In this document: positions 9,518 through 17,537 of the stretch, piece by piece
Layout of the letters: every line of letters starts with the position of its first letter
Numbering within the stretch: position 1 is the first letter of the stretch
Origin: Terriglobales bacterium
GTDB taxonomy: Bacteria; Acidobacteriota; Terriglobia; Terriglobales; Acidobacteriaceae
Direction: 5' to 3'
NCBI GenBank assembly: GCA_025936825.1
Contig: JAICSO010000013.1
Coordinates: 62,001-126,000 of the forward strand
Length of the DNA: 64,000 nt
Translations under genes and position numbers: made by a program
Notes under the pieces: generated by a model
What the model was told of the DNA's origin: nothing
The model's database searches: none
What the model saw: the letters and a program-made list of their open reading frames with translations, nothing else

Positions 9518-10015
9518 TCAATGCGCGTGTTTCGCGGCAAAGTTCCCAATGAACGGAATGCGGAACTCGCGCTGGCTGTACGCTTGCAACATCACATAGA
9601 GCCAGAGCCCGAAGATGCCGAGTCCGAATAACAGCCGCAGTGGAACGTCAATCGTCAATACCCAAAATCCTGCGATGCTCACCAGAATCCCGACAACGAT
9701 GCTCCAGGCTATGGAGATGATGATGCACGCGACACTGAAGAGCACCGACTGCATCGCGTGAAATCGAACGAAAGGATCTGTTTTGTAGGGATCGAGCACG
9801 AGGAAAATAACTCCAGTGATCGCCCCTAGAGCGTAAGAGAGTGCGGCCACCAGGTTCATAGTCGGGCCTGTGCCGGCGGCAACCGGAGCGGCCGCAACGG
9901 CTGCACCCGACGCAGACGTGGTTGCAACCGCTGGGGCGCCGTTTGCCGCTCCGCACGACCCGCAGAAGGCGCTTCGTTCGGTTAAACTTGCGCCGCATTT
10001 TGTGCAATGTGCCAT
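9518..10015 (-). CDS. Zinc-ribbon DUF4870-like membrane protein
   Basis: 165 residues, ATG 10015 with CAGGAG upstream. It has an N-terminal zinc ribbon (HCTKCG, FCGSCG), an Ala-rich linker, then three to four membrane helices in the arrangement of DUF4870 proteins: NLVAALSYALGAITGVIFLV, then DPFVRFHAMQSVLF, then two more hydrophobic segments and a short tail with REFRIPFIG. DUF4870 proteins are small membrane proteins of unknown role. Composition and strand match the 8018-8887 gene, which has the same ribbon-plus-membrane plan. Confidence 0.8.
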   Translation of the reverse strand: MAHCTKCGASLTERSAFCGSCGAANGAPAVATTSASGAAVAAAPVAAGTGPTMNLVAALSYALGAITGVIFLVLDPYKTDPFVRFHAMQSVLFSVACIIISIAWSIVVGILVSIAGFWVLTIDVPLRLLFGLGIFGLWLYVMLQAYSQREFRIPFIGNFAAKHAH

Positions 10016-10105
10016 AGATTTGCTCCTGTAATAAATTCAAAATCTCATTGTGAGAACCTGGAACTGAACGTTACATCAGTCTCCCTTTTTCAGTGCCGAT
10101 TCAAG

Positions 10106-10201
10106 TCAGTGCCGCATAGCCATCCACACGGTGCACACAATCAAGATCAACACCGTCAACAAAATCACCCGGGTAGCGGTTGACCAGTTGGACTGCTTCA
10201 T
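10106..10201 (-). CDS. Possible 31-residue single-pass membrane peptide
   Basis: ATG 10201 to TGA 10106. The peptide starts MKQSNWSTATR, then has an uninterrupted hydrophobic stretch (VILLTVLILIVCTVW) and ends MAMRH, which fits a single transmembrane helix with a positive N-terminus. A GAGGA lies about 9 nt before the ATG. It fills an otherwise empty 400-nt gap next to a membrane protein gene on the same strand. The short length means chance cannot be excluded. Confidence 0.4.
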   Translation of the reverse strand: MKQSNWSTATRVILLTVLILIVCTVWMAMRH

Positions 10202-10388
10202 TGGACGATCCTCGCAGTCGTGTGCATGTCCACGGCTGGAACCGCCCCTCCCCCGAAGGTCGGTTCCAGTCCGGAACAAATGCGACGGCCGCAGAATGCC
10301 GTAAGCGATAGCAGAAGGTCAAAGGAACTAATTCTTAACTCGGGCCTGAACAGCCAAGAGTTTTATCTTGTGATACTTAGCAGAACTA

Positions 10389-10418
10389 CTGACTCGCGGG
10401 AAGCGGACGTGCTATGAT
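10389..10418 (+). promoter_or_regulatory. Possible sigma-70 promoter of the winged-helix/TPR gene
   Basis: CTGACT (10389-10394), an 18-nt spacer and TATGAT (10413-10418) lie 24 nt before ATG 10443. The -10 is good and the -35 matches at four of six positions. No other candidate is evident in the gap. Confidence 0.35.
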
Positions 10419-10442
10419 TCCAGCCTCTTCGGTCGTGGGGAT

Positions 10443-13310
10443 ATGGACTCGGCAGCTTCTTCCGAGCGAATTTTTCGGTTTGGTGTCTTTGAAGCGGATG
10501 TGGCGCGCCACACGCTCACCCGCAAAGGTGTGCGCGTCAAAATCCAGGACCAACCCTTCCGCACTCTCATATTGCTGTTGGAGAACCCCGGCGAGATTGT
10601 CAGTCGCGAAACACTGCGTCGGGCCCTTTGGCCGGAAGACACCTATGTGGATTTCGACGGCAGCCTGAATGTTGTCCTGAAAAAACTCCGCGCCACCATT
10701 GATGACGACTCCGAGAATCCGCGCTTCATAGAGACGGTTCCACGGCGTGGATACCGTTTCATTGCTCCGGTATCAGCGGAAGAGCCAACGCGTGCCTCTG
10801 TCGCGATCCCAGATCCAGCCGCAGATACGATTCCGCAGCCGGTTGTTGAACCGATCCCGACGAAGATTGAGAAAAGCACCCGCTGGCCTTTGATTCCCAA
10901 ATTTGCCCTGGCAAGCGTGATTCTCCTCGTCTTAACCGGAATTTCATGGATTACGTTACATCGAAAACAAACCATTGGATTGCCGCTACAAGCGAACGCA
11001 GAAGTTCCCCTGAGGAAATCGATAGCGGTCTTGGGGTTCCAAAACGTCTCGGGACGAGCCAGTGATGCCTGGTTAGGCACGGCATTTTCCGAGATGTTGA
11101 ACACGGAACTGGCGGGTGGAGGAAAGCTGCGCCTCGTTCCTGGCGAACAAGTTGCCAACCTTTGGGTTTCCTCTCCGTGGGTTCAGTCCGGCTCGCTCGA
11201 TCCGCAGACCACCGCCCGCATAGGAACGGCGCTGAACAGCGATGTGCTTGTTTTGGGCTCTTACACTGCAACTGGAAAATCGGAACAAAGCCAACTGCGG
11301 CTCGACGTTCGTCTTCAAGATTCCAAGACCGGCGAAATTCTGATGGAAAGCGCAGCAACCGGTGATCGCGAAAATCTATTTCGCCTGGTTTCGATGATTG
11401 GATCGAAACTGAGGAGTCGGCTCGGCATTCCGCAACTCGACGAGCCAGATCAGGCGAATGTCATGGCGTCATTGCCGTCAGACCATGAAGCCGCCCGGCT
11501 CTACTCACTCGGACTTGTCAAACTGCGCGAATTCGACGCCTTGGCCGCGAAGGACCTTCTGCAGCAAGCGTGCAATGCTGATCCAAAGTTCGCGCTAAGC
11601 CACGCAATGCTTTCGCGCGCCTGGAGCCAACTCGGGTACGAACAGAAGCGCAAAGAGGAAGCAAAAAGGGCGTTGGACCTTTCCGTCAACTTGCCGCAAA
11701 TCGACCGGATGCAGGTTGAGGGTGACTATTATTCGAGCCTCTCGAACCATGACAAGGCTGCGTCCAGCTATCGCGCCATGTTCGCGTTGTTTCCGGACAA
11801 CGTCGAATACGGACTGCAACTTGCGGCAGCCGAGAACGCCGCCGGACATGCCGATCAGACGTCGCAAACCCTTGCCCAACTGCGGCGTCTCCCCTCGCCG
11901 GCTTCTGACGATCCGCGCATCGATCTGCTGGACGCGCGCGCAGGGCCGACCAACGATCCCGCACGGCTGGTTCTGATCCGAAGCGCGATCCGCAAAGCCA
12001 ACACGCAGGGAAAGAAACTTATTTATGCGCAAGCCCGCAAAGAGGAGTGCATGAATTTGATTTATGGCGACCATCCCGCGGACGGGCCCCCGGCGTGTGA
12101 AGACGCCAACAGCATATATATGTCTGCTGGAAATCGCCTGGGAGCGGCGGATGCCGTTCGCCTGCTTGCAGACTATGAAGGAAGCCGCGGCCATCTTGAT
12201 GCAGCCATTGCTACCTACGAGCGAGCGCTGAAGATTTTGCAAGAATTAGGCGAGCACTACAAGACCGGCGCAGTCCTCAACAACATGGCGATTAATTACG
12301 CCAATCAGGGCAAGCTCGACCGCGCCGAAGAATTGTACCGCCAGGCCAAGACTCATTTCGAGCAAGCAGGCGACAAGAGCGACACCGCCGCTGCGCTCGG
12401 CAATATTGCCGACATACTCTTTTTACGCGGCAATCTCTCCGGGGCTGAAAAGCTTTACCGGCAAGCGGTCGATATTGAAGCATCGCTCGATCGTGGCAAT
12501 GCTGGGTACCTTTTATTCCGGTTGGCCGACTTAAACCTCGCACAAGGGCGAGTCCCGGATGCACATCGACTCGCGCAACAAGGTCTTGATGCGATCCGTG
12601 CTAATCAGGGCGGCTATGGGTATCTGAGCGAAGCGATGATTGAGTTAGGGGCCGTGCTCATGGCGGAAGCAAAGTTGAGCGAGGCCCATCAACAATATCA
12701 ATCGGCGCTCGAATTGAATCAAAAATTGGGAGAGAAGGGCCTGGCAGAGGAGAGTCGCGCCGAACTGGCGGAACTCGCGATCGAAGAGGGACACCCTGAG
12801 CAGGCCGAGTCGTTGATTCGCCCAGCAATCGCCGAATTCGAACAGGAGAAAAGCGATCCCTCCTCTGCCGGCGCGTACACCGTCTTGAGCCGTGCCCTAC
12901 AGGCTTTGGGCAAATTGGACGAGGCTCGCGCCGCCGCGCAGCACGCCACTGTGCTCAGCCACACTAGTTCCGACCCGGCTTTGCGATTTCCTGCTGCAAT
13001 CCAGTTGGCGCGGGTGGAGATGGGAGCTTCTGAAAAGACTCCTGACCACTTGAGAATTCAATCTGCACAAAGCGCACTGAGCTCGACAATAGGCAGCGCC
13101 AAGAAATTGGGTTACTACGAACTCGAATGCGAAGCTCGATTGGCGCTGGGTGAAGTCGAAATCGAGCGTGAACCCGTACAAGGCCGGTCTCTACTCAGTG
13201 CTCTGGCAGCGGAAGCTCGTAGTCATGGTCTGGAATTGATTGCACAAAAAGCAGAACGTGCGGCTCGTGCGTCAGCCGCCGTGGTTGCCTCTAACGCTCC
13301 GATCAACTAG
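10443..13310 (+). CDS. Winged-helix membrane regulator with TolB-like and TPR ectodomain
   Basis: 955 residues. Residues 8-105 are an OmpR/PhoB-type winged helix as in CadC/ToxR (FRFGVFEAD, LLENPGEIVSRE, then VPRRGYRFIAPV). One membrane helix lies at about 150-175 (ALASVILLVLTGISW). After it comes a TolB/FlgO-like module (IAVLGFQNVSG, WLGTAFSEML) and then a long TPR array from about 340 to the C-terminus. The family acts as one-component regulators: the outer part senses and the inner part binds DNA. The same TolB-like plus TPR ectodomain occurs on the Ser/Thr kinase at 44739. The regulated genes are unknown; the esterase that follows is a candidate target by position only. Confidence 0.88.
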   Translation: MDSAASSERIFRFGVFEADVARHTLTRKGVRVKIQDQPFRTLILLLENPGEIVSRETLRRALWPEDTYVDFDGSLNVVLKKLRATIDDDSENPRFIETVPRRGYRFIAPVSAEEPTRASVAIPDPAADTIPQPVVEPIPTKIEKSTRWPLIPKFALASVILLVLTGISWITLHRKQTIGLPLQANAEVPLRKSIAVLGFQNVSGRASDAWLGTAFSEMLNTELAGGGKLRLVPGEQVANLWVSSPWVQSGSLDPQTTARIGTALNSDVLVLGSYTATGKSEQSQLRLDVRLQDSKTGEILMESAATGDRENLFRLVSMIGSKLRSRLGIPQLDEPDQANVMASLPSDHEAARLYSLGLVKLREFDALAAKDLLQQACNADPKFALSHAMLSRAWSQLGYEQKRKEEAKRALDLSVNLPQIDRMQVEGDYYSSLSNHDKAASSYRAMFALFPDNVEYGLQLAAAENAAGHADQTSQTLAQLRRLPSPASDDPRIDLLDARAGPTNDPARLVLIRSAIRKANTQGKKLIYAQARKEECMNLIYGDHPADGPPACEDANSIYMSAGNRLGAADAVRLLADYEGSRGHLDAAIATYERALKILQELGEHYKTGAVLNNMAINYANQGKLDRAEELYRQAKTHFEQAGDKSDTAAALGNIADILFLRGNLSGAEKLYRQAVDIEASLDRGNAGYLLFRLADLNLAQGRVPDAHRLAQQGLDAIRANQGGYGYLSEAMIELGAVLMAEAKLSEAHQQYQSALELNQKLGEKGLAEESRAELAELAIEEGHPEQAESLIRPAIAEFEQEKSDPSSAGAYTVLSRALQALGKLDEARAAAQHATVLSHTSSDPALRFPAAIQLARVEMGASEKTPDHLRIQSAQSALSSTIGSAKKLGYYELECEARLALGEVEIEREPVQGRSLLSALAAEARSHGLELIAQKAERAARASAAVVASNAPIN

Positions 13311-13386
13311 CCTTGCTGCGCTGGCAATTGAAAACCCGCTGATGACAGATTCAGTCGTAGTTAAAAACTCTGTGGAAAGAGTGTCG

Positions 13387-14463
13387 GTGATTAACACAAA
13401 AGTCTTTCTGGTTTTTGCGATCGCGCTGGGGCTTGCTTTGGGATCTCAACTGCGCGCCCAAGTGCAAACCGAAGTTCCTGCTGTCGTACCTGGCGCCAAG
13501 CCGGTGGCAGTCGAGCACATCAAAATTCACGGGTCGTACTTGGAAGGCAATTTGGAGAAGGATGCCGTGGAGCGCGACGTTTTCGTCTTTTTGCCCCCCA
13601 GTTATGCGAAAGAGAAGTCGCGCCGTTATCCGGTTGTTTACGCGCTGCACGGTTATTCGATCGGCGCGGAACAATGGACGCACGAGATCCACGTGCCACA
13701 AACCATCGAGGGTGCTTTCGCGAAAGGCGCGAAAGAGATGATCGTCGTGCTGCCCGATTCGAAGACGCTTCACAACGGCTCGATGTACTCGAGCTCGGTG
13801 ACAACTGGTGACTTCGAGAATTTCATTGCGCACGATGTTGTTGCCTACATTGACGCCCACTACCGCACCCTTCCTGATCGCGCCAGCCGCGGCCTGGTCG
13901 GCCACTCCATGGGCGGTTACGGTGCGACCCGCATTGGAATGAAGCACGCAGATGTGTTCGGCAGCCTGTACATCATGAGCCCGTGCTGCTTGTCGCCACG
14001 CTTTTTCTCGACGCCCAACCCGGAAGTCGAAAAAGCCCTGGAAGCTGTGAAGACCCCTGAAGATTCGGCCAAGCTGCCGTTTTTTGCCCGTGCTCAACTC
14101 GCCAGCGCTGCGGCATGGGCGCCGGATCCAAAGAATCCGCCGCTTTATCTGGACCTGCCGATGAAAGACGGACAACCTCAGCCGGACGTAGTGGCTAAAT
14201 TCACCGCCAATGCGCCGCTGGCCTTCATTGATCAATACATCGATCAGTTACGCAAGTATCGCGCGATCTCGATCGATGTTGGCGATCAGGACGGCCTGAA
14301 GGTTGATACCGGTAAACTTCACGACATTCTTGATCTGTACGGAATCAAGCATGGCTTTGAGATCTACAAAGGCACTCACACCAGCGCGGTCGCCGACCGA
14401 TTCCAGAACCATGTGCTGCCGTTTTTCAGCCAGAACCTTTGCTTTACGAACGGGTGCCGATAA
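13387..14463 (+). CDS. Secreted esterase (alpha/beta hydrolase, esterase D-like)
   Basis: 358 residues from GTG 13387. I prefer this start because GGAAAGAG lies about 6 nt upstream and the product opens with a clean signal peptide (INTKVFLVFAIALGLALGS, RAQVQ). ATG 13342 is the next option. The fold is the PF00756 putative-esterase type: FVFLPPSY, YPVVYALHGY (oxyanion region), nucleophile Ser in GHSMGGYGA, an acid in DVGDQDGLK and the catalytic His in KGTHTS. Members cleave acyl or feruloyl esters; here it is exported, so it may act on polysaccharide esters. It begins 76 nt after the regulator gene. Confidence 0.85.
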   Translation: MINTKVFLVFAIALGLALGSQLRAQVQTEVPAVVPGAKPVAVEHIKIHGSYLEGNLEKDAVERDVFVFLPPSYAKEKSRRYPVVYALHGYSIGAEQWTHEIHVPQTIEGAFAKGAKEMIVVLPDSKTLHNGSMYSSSVTTGDFENFIAHDVVAYIDAHYRTLPDRASRGLVGHSMGGYGATRIGMKHADVFGSLYIMSPCCLSPRFFSTPNPEVEKALEAVKTPEDSAKLPFFARAQLASAAAWAPDPKNPPLYLDLPMKDGQPQPDVVAKFTANAPLAFIDQYIDQLRKYRAISIDVGDQDGLKVDTGKLHDILDLYGIKHGFEIYKGTHTSAVADRFQNHVLPFFSQNLCFTNGCR

Positions 14464-14594
14464 CCCGAGTTGCTAACGTGCATTTGTTGGCTCTGTTGGC
14501 ACGAGCAGCAATATTGTTCGTGGTACCGAATGGAACGGCAACGCCTCACCGTAAAGCCTAGAGCCCGAGGTCACGGTACAATCTCAGCACTCCC

Positions 14595-15122
14595 ATGCAC
14601 GAGGCGATATGGATGCTTTCTGCGGCCTTCGCGCTGGCCGCGGGGTTCACCGACCTGCGCTGGCGACGCATTCCCAATTGGCTGACGTATCCCGCTGCGC
14701 CGATCGCAGTGGTGCTGCATGCGATCGCTGGAAGGTGGCCGGAGGCAAAACTTTCTCTCGAAGGCCTTGCCTTAGGCTTGGGCTTGCTCCTTCCATTTGT
14801 CTTGTTGCGAAGCTTAGGCGGGGGCGACTGGAAATTGGTCGGGGCGCTAGGCGCGTTTTTCGGCCCGAAGTCGCTCCTGGTGGTAATTTTTTATACGCTC
14901 CTTGTCAACGCCCTCATGGCAATTGTGCTCATCGTTGCCAAAAAGCGAATGTGGCGCACTGTTCGCAACATGGGGCGACTGATCGCGGCTTTCTTCCGCC
15001 TTCACCTCCCCGCAAACGATCTCACCATCGATAACCCGGAAGCCATCAAGGTGCCATTCGGGGTCGCGGCCGCAGTTGGAGTTCTGCTTTATGTCGGTTG
15101 GCATTGGCGAGGGCCGTTCTAG
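14595..15122 (+). CDS. Prepilin peptidase (A24 family, CpaA/TadV-like)
   Basis: 175 residues, several membrane helices. The two catalytic Asp motifs of aspartic prepilin peptidases are present: FTDLRWRRIPN near residue 20 and GGGDWKLVGALGAFFG near residue 76. It is the short form without the N-terminal methylase domain, as in Tad/Flp systems. No pilus assembly genes are adjacent, so it may serve pilins elsewhere in the genome. A TACAAT hexamer lies 12 nt before the ATG with no good -35. It faces convergently the AMIN-domain gene. Confidence 0.88.
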   Translation: MHEAIWMLSAAFALAAGFTDLRWRRIPNWLTYPAAPIAVVLHAIAGRWPEAKLSLEGLALGLGLLLPFVLLRSLGGGDWKLVGALGAFFGPKSLLVVIFYTLLVNALMAIVLIVAKKRMWRTVRNMGRLIAAFFRLHLPANDLTIDNPEAIKVPFGVAAAVGVLLYVGWHWRGPF

Positions 15123-15188
15123 CTGAGAGTCCTCTGTTGTCTAACGGATTTGGCGCTCACGACGCGACTGGTCACTAGCAAGTAGCTA

Positions 15189-16181
15189 CTACGTTCCCGG
15201 AGGCGGGTCCTGCTGGGACGGGGGTGCTGTGATCTCGGGTGCGGTTTGCTGTTGCTGTTGAATTTCAGGGCCGGGAACCGCGACTGAGTCCGGAGCTTCC
15301 ATTTCCACATTCTGTGCGACGGGCGGCGAGTATGACTGCGCCGGCGTTGGGATGTCTGGCCCTTTCGGACTGAGAAGTACGCTTCGCAACGCATTGGGAT
15401 CAGATTCAGAACCCACAACCACAAAATTCAGTCCGGATCCGTTGAGCAACTGGGACAAGACCTCACTCGGAGTTCCGGGTCCAAAATCTGCCGCAACCCG
15501 CTCCTGCTCGGTTCCTGCTGGAATCGCAATTTCGGCTCCGGTCTTCTTTTGGATCTGGAATAGCACTTCCGAGAGCGACGCGTTGTTGGCATGGATTGAG
15601 AGCATGCCGTTCGCAAACTCCACACTAACGCCATTTACGGGCGCTGAACGTCGAGTACCGGCGATTGCCTGCGGGGCAGTGGTTTTCGCCGAGCTCATAT
15701 GATGCGCAGGAGATTTCGTGGAAACCCATCCGACCGTCGTTCCCGAATCTGTCGGAGCTCCGGCGCCGCCACCAATCGTTACCAGCACGCCCGAACTGTC
15801 AGGCACAATGCGATACCACTGCGGCAAGCTGAGGTCGACAACCACTCGCGTTACGGATGGCTGCCTTGAGTAGAGGCTAGTGCGCACGCTGCGCACTGCA
15901 CCACGGTCCACATTGAAGCGATGAAGTCCGGTCCCAGGTTGTGTGTCGGGAAGATCAATGACGAGGCGGTCTGGTCCCTCGATCATCTGCGCTTGAGGTG
16001 CAATCTGGCCGCTGGTTTCGATGCGAAGTTGAAAAGGATTTTCCGCGACGACTGAGACTTTGTTCACGCTCGCGAGACGAGATGGTTCCCCGGCCTGTGC
16101 CGTAATTGGCACAAGCAATGCCAGCGCAACCAAGCTCAAGAGGGAGAACTTCACTGTGCGAATTCTAGCAGCGGATTCCAC
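15189..16181 (-). CDS. Secreted AMIN-domain protein (secretin-type N domains)
   Basis: About 330 residues. The GTG at 16181 or the GTG at 16154 (giving KFSLLSLVALALLVP as signal peptide) could be the start; neither has a strong ribosome site. Residues about 38-140 are an AMIN domain (NPFQLRIETSG, DRLVIDLPDTQ, VRSVRTSLYSR, TRVVVDLS), which binds peptidoglycan in amidases and PilQ. Residues about 195-275 look like an STN/secretin N1 domain (LSIHANNASLSEVLFQIQ, then EVLSQLLNGSGLNFVVVG). No secretin pore domain follows; the tail is Pro/Gln-rich. It may be a periplasmic scaffold tied to cell wall or pilus assembly, which fits the nearby prepilin peptidase. Confidence 0.78.
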   Translation of the reverse strand: MESAARIRTVKFSLLSLVALALLVPITAQAGEPSRLASVNKVSVVAENPFQLRIETSGQIAPQAQMIEGPDRLVIDLPDTQPGTGLHRFNVDRGAVRSVRTSLYSRQPSVTRVVVDLSLPQWYRIVPDSSGVLVTIGGGAGAPTDSGTTVGWVSTKSPAHHMSSAKTTAPQAIAGTRRSAPVNGVSVEFANGMLSIHANNASLSEVLFQIQKKTGAEIAIPAGTEQERVAADFGPGTPSEVLSQLLNGSGLNFVVVGSESDPNALRSVLLSPKGPDIPTPAQSYSPPVAQNVEMEAPDSVAVPGPEIQQQQQTAPEITAPPSQQDPPPGT

Positions 16182-16247
16182 TGCTTCGATTGCACTTTAG
16201 TTCTAGTACCAACACGCAAACTAGCGTCGAGGGTTCCTGTGCCGAAA

Positions 16248-17198
16248 TTAATTCCGTTCCGATTCCAAGCTTCCGTTGCGGCGCTTGCGCCAGTTCCGCG
16301 CGAGCACAGCCGCTGCGCCGGACGCGACCAGCACAATCGTGCCGGGCTCCGGAACTGCTGGCGGCGGAGGCGGTGGCGGCGGAGGCGGTGGCGGCGGAGG
16401 CGGTTTGTGGCACTCCACGCTCGTGTCTCCGGGTGGGCATGTGTGCCCGGTTGGAAGGATTGGGCCGCCGCCGATTGGCATTGGCATAAATCCGCCCGGA
16501 GGTGGTCCGCCCGCGAACAGATTTCCGGGGGCGGAACTTGCTGGTCCAAGTGGAAGACCGGGGTCCAAATCGAAGAGTCGGGAATCGAAATCGGAGGGCC
16601 CTGCCCGATACATGCCGCTTGCCATCGCATCCGGACGGTCCAGTTCAGCGATCGTCGGCTCTTGTGGCGACGTATTCGCCTGCGGCAGCACCGAAACCTG
16701 GTTGCCGCATCGTGTGCGGACGCTCATGTGGCCATCGGTGAGTAGTTTTTCTCCGACATGCAGGCTGGCCTGCTTGTGCGTCCAGAAGATCTTGTCACCG
16801 CGTCGATAGGAGAGATACACGAGCTTCGGTTGGCTGACTTCGACAATCCGCGCGCGCTGATAGTCGAAACCCGAATAGTGCTGCGAGACTACCGGATCCT
16901 GGTCCGCGACCTCGCGCAGTTCCGCACCCGAGAGCACGCCGCCCGGAACCACCGAGTATGGATATACGGTGCGCCGATTCCGGGTCTGCACTTGTGGCAC
17001 CCCGAAAAGCGACGGCATAGCCGTCGAAGACTTGATGATGACATTATTTCCGACCATCGATTGGCGTGGCTCATCGAACCACCGGAAGGCTAGAACGCAA
17101 CCCACAACAATTGCGAGAAAGGCGACGCTGCGTATGAGGATGCCGCCAACTTTGCGCCGACTCCGCTGCCTTCTGCCCCGACTTCGCGAATGCCTCAC
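16248..17198 (-). CDS. PEP-CTERM anchored surface protein
   Basis: 316 residues from GTG 17198 with GGAG 7 nt upstream. A basic N-terminus and one helix (SVAFLAIVVGCVLAF) give export. The middle contains a YLSYRRGDKIFWTH segment and a low-complexity Gly/Pro part, then 15 consecutive prolines, and the C-terminus is a textbook PEP-CTERM tripartite signal: VPEPG, a hydrophobic stretch (IVLVASGAAAVLA) and NWRKRR. Exosortase recognises such signals and the protein should end on the cell surface. No exosortase gene is in the window. The role of the body of the protein is unknown. Confidence 0.82.
   Translation of the reverse strand: MRHSRSRGRRQRSRRKVGGILIRSVAFLAIVVGCVLAFRWFDEPRQSMVGNNVIIKSSTAMPSLFGVPQVQTRNRRTVYPYSVVPGGVLSGAELREVADQDPVVSQHYSGFDYQRARIVEVSQPKLVYLSYRRGDKIFWTHKQASLHVGEKLLTDGHMSVRTRCGNQVSVLPQANTSPQEPTIAELDRPDAMASGMYRAGPSDFDSRLFDLDPGLPLGPASSAPGNLFAGGPPPGGFMPMPIGGGPILPTGHTCPPGDTSVECHKPPPPPPPPPPPPPPPAVPEPGTIVLVASGAAAVLARNWRKRRNGSLESERN
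16359..16403 (+). repeat. 15-bp tandem repeat, three copies
   Basis: The unit TGGCGGCGGAGGCGG occurs three times in a row without mismatch and encodes, on the minus strand, the 15-proline linker of the PEP-CTERM protein. The five-codon period suggests growth by replication slippage, so the linker length probably varies between strains. Confidence 0.9.
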
Positions 17199-17537
17199 TG
17201 CAATCTCCTACGGACACCAATACCCAAATCATTGGGAAGGGGAGGATACAACTTTAGTTGCAGTTGTCATACCAGTCCGCAACTGCCTTCAAAAAGGTAA
17301 GTACCTTAAGTATCCAGCAGATACTTACCTCTGCTTAGCTCGGGATGCTAGCAGAGTAGGAAAAAGATTGCACAAATATTATCTGTTGATAACCTATGTT
17401 CGATGTGATCACGCGCACCGAAAAAGTACTTTTCCAATCAGGAACTTAGACCGCCTCCGGGGTTGTGGATATCTCGTACTGAATTGGGAATCCGAAGTGC
17501 ACAGGCCATGCGCTCCGCGCATTAATATTGAAAGCCA
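17199..17537. other. Divergent intergenic region, PEP-CTERM gene / glmU
   Basis: 339 nt between two divergent genes. Apart from the overlapping dyads at 17294-17330, I see an AT-rich patch at about 17355-17400 (ATTGCACAAATATT, TTGATAAC) that may hold a promoter, but no convincing -35/-10 pair. No coding potential and no glmS-type ribozyme motif is seen. Confidence 0.45.
17294..17330. promoter_or_regulatory. Overlapping dyads upstream of glmU
   Basis: AGGTAAGTA (17295-17303) is the exact reverse complement of TACTTACCT (17322-17330). Inside them, AAGTATC (17308-17314) pairs with GATACTT (17320-17326), and AAGGTA (17294-17299) pairs with TACCTT (17302-17307). The outer and inner pairings exclude each other. 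This could be an operator or a switching leader, between the divergent glmU (208 nt downstream) and PEP-CTERM gene (96 nt away). Confidence 0.5.

Noticed and set aside
16276-16809. Gly-rich plus-strand frame opposite the PEP-CTERM gene
   Set aside because: It is the antisense of the proline run; the minus strand has a complete export and sorting signal.
17199-17537. glmS-type ribozyme or known riboswitch upstream of glmU
   Set aside because: No matching conserved core; only simple dyads are seen.
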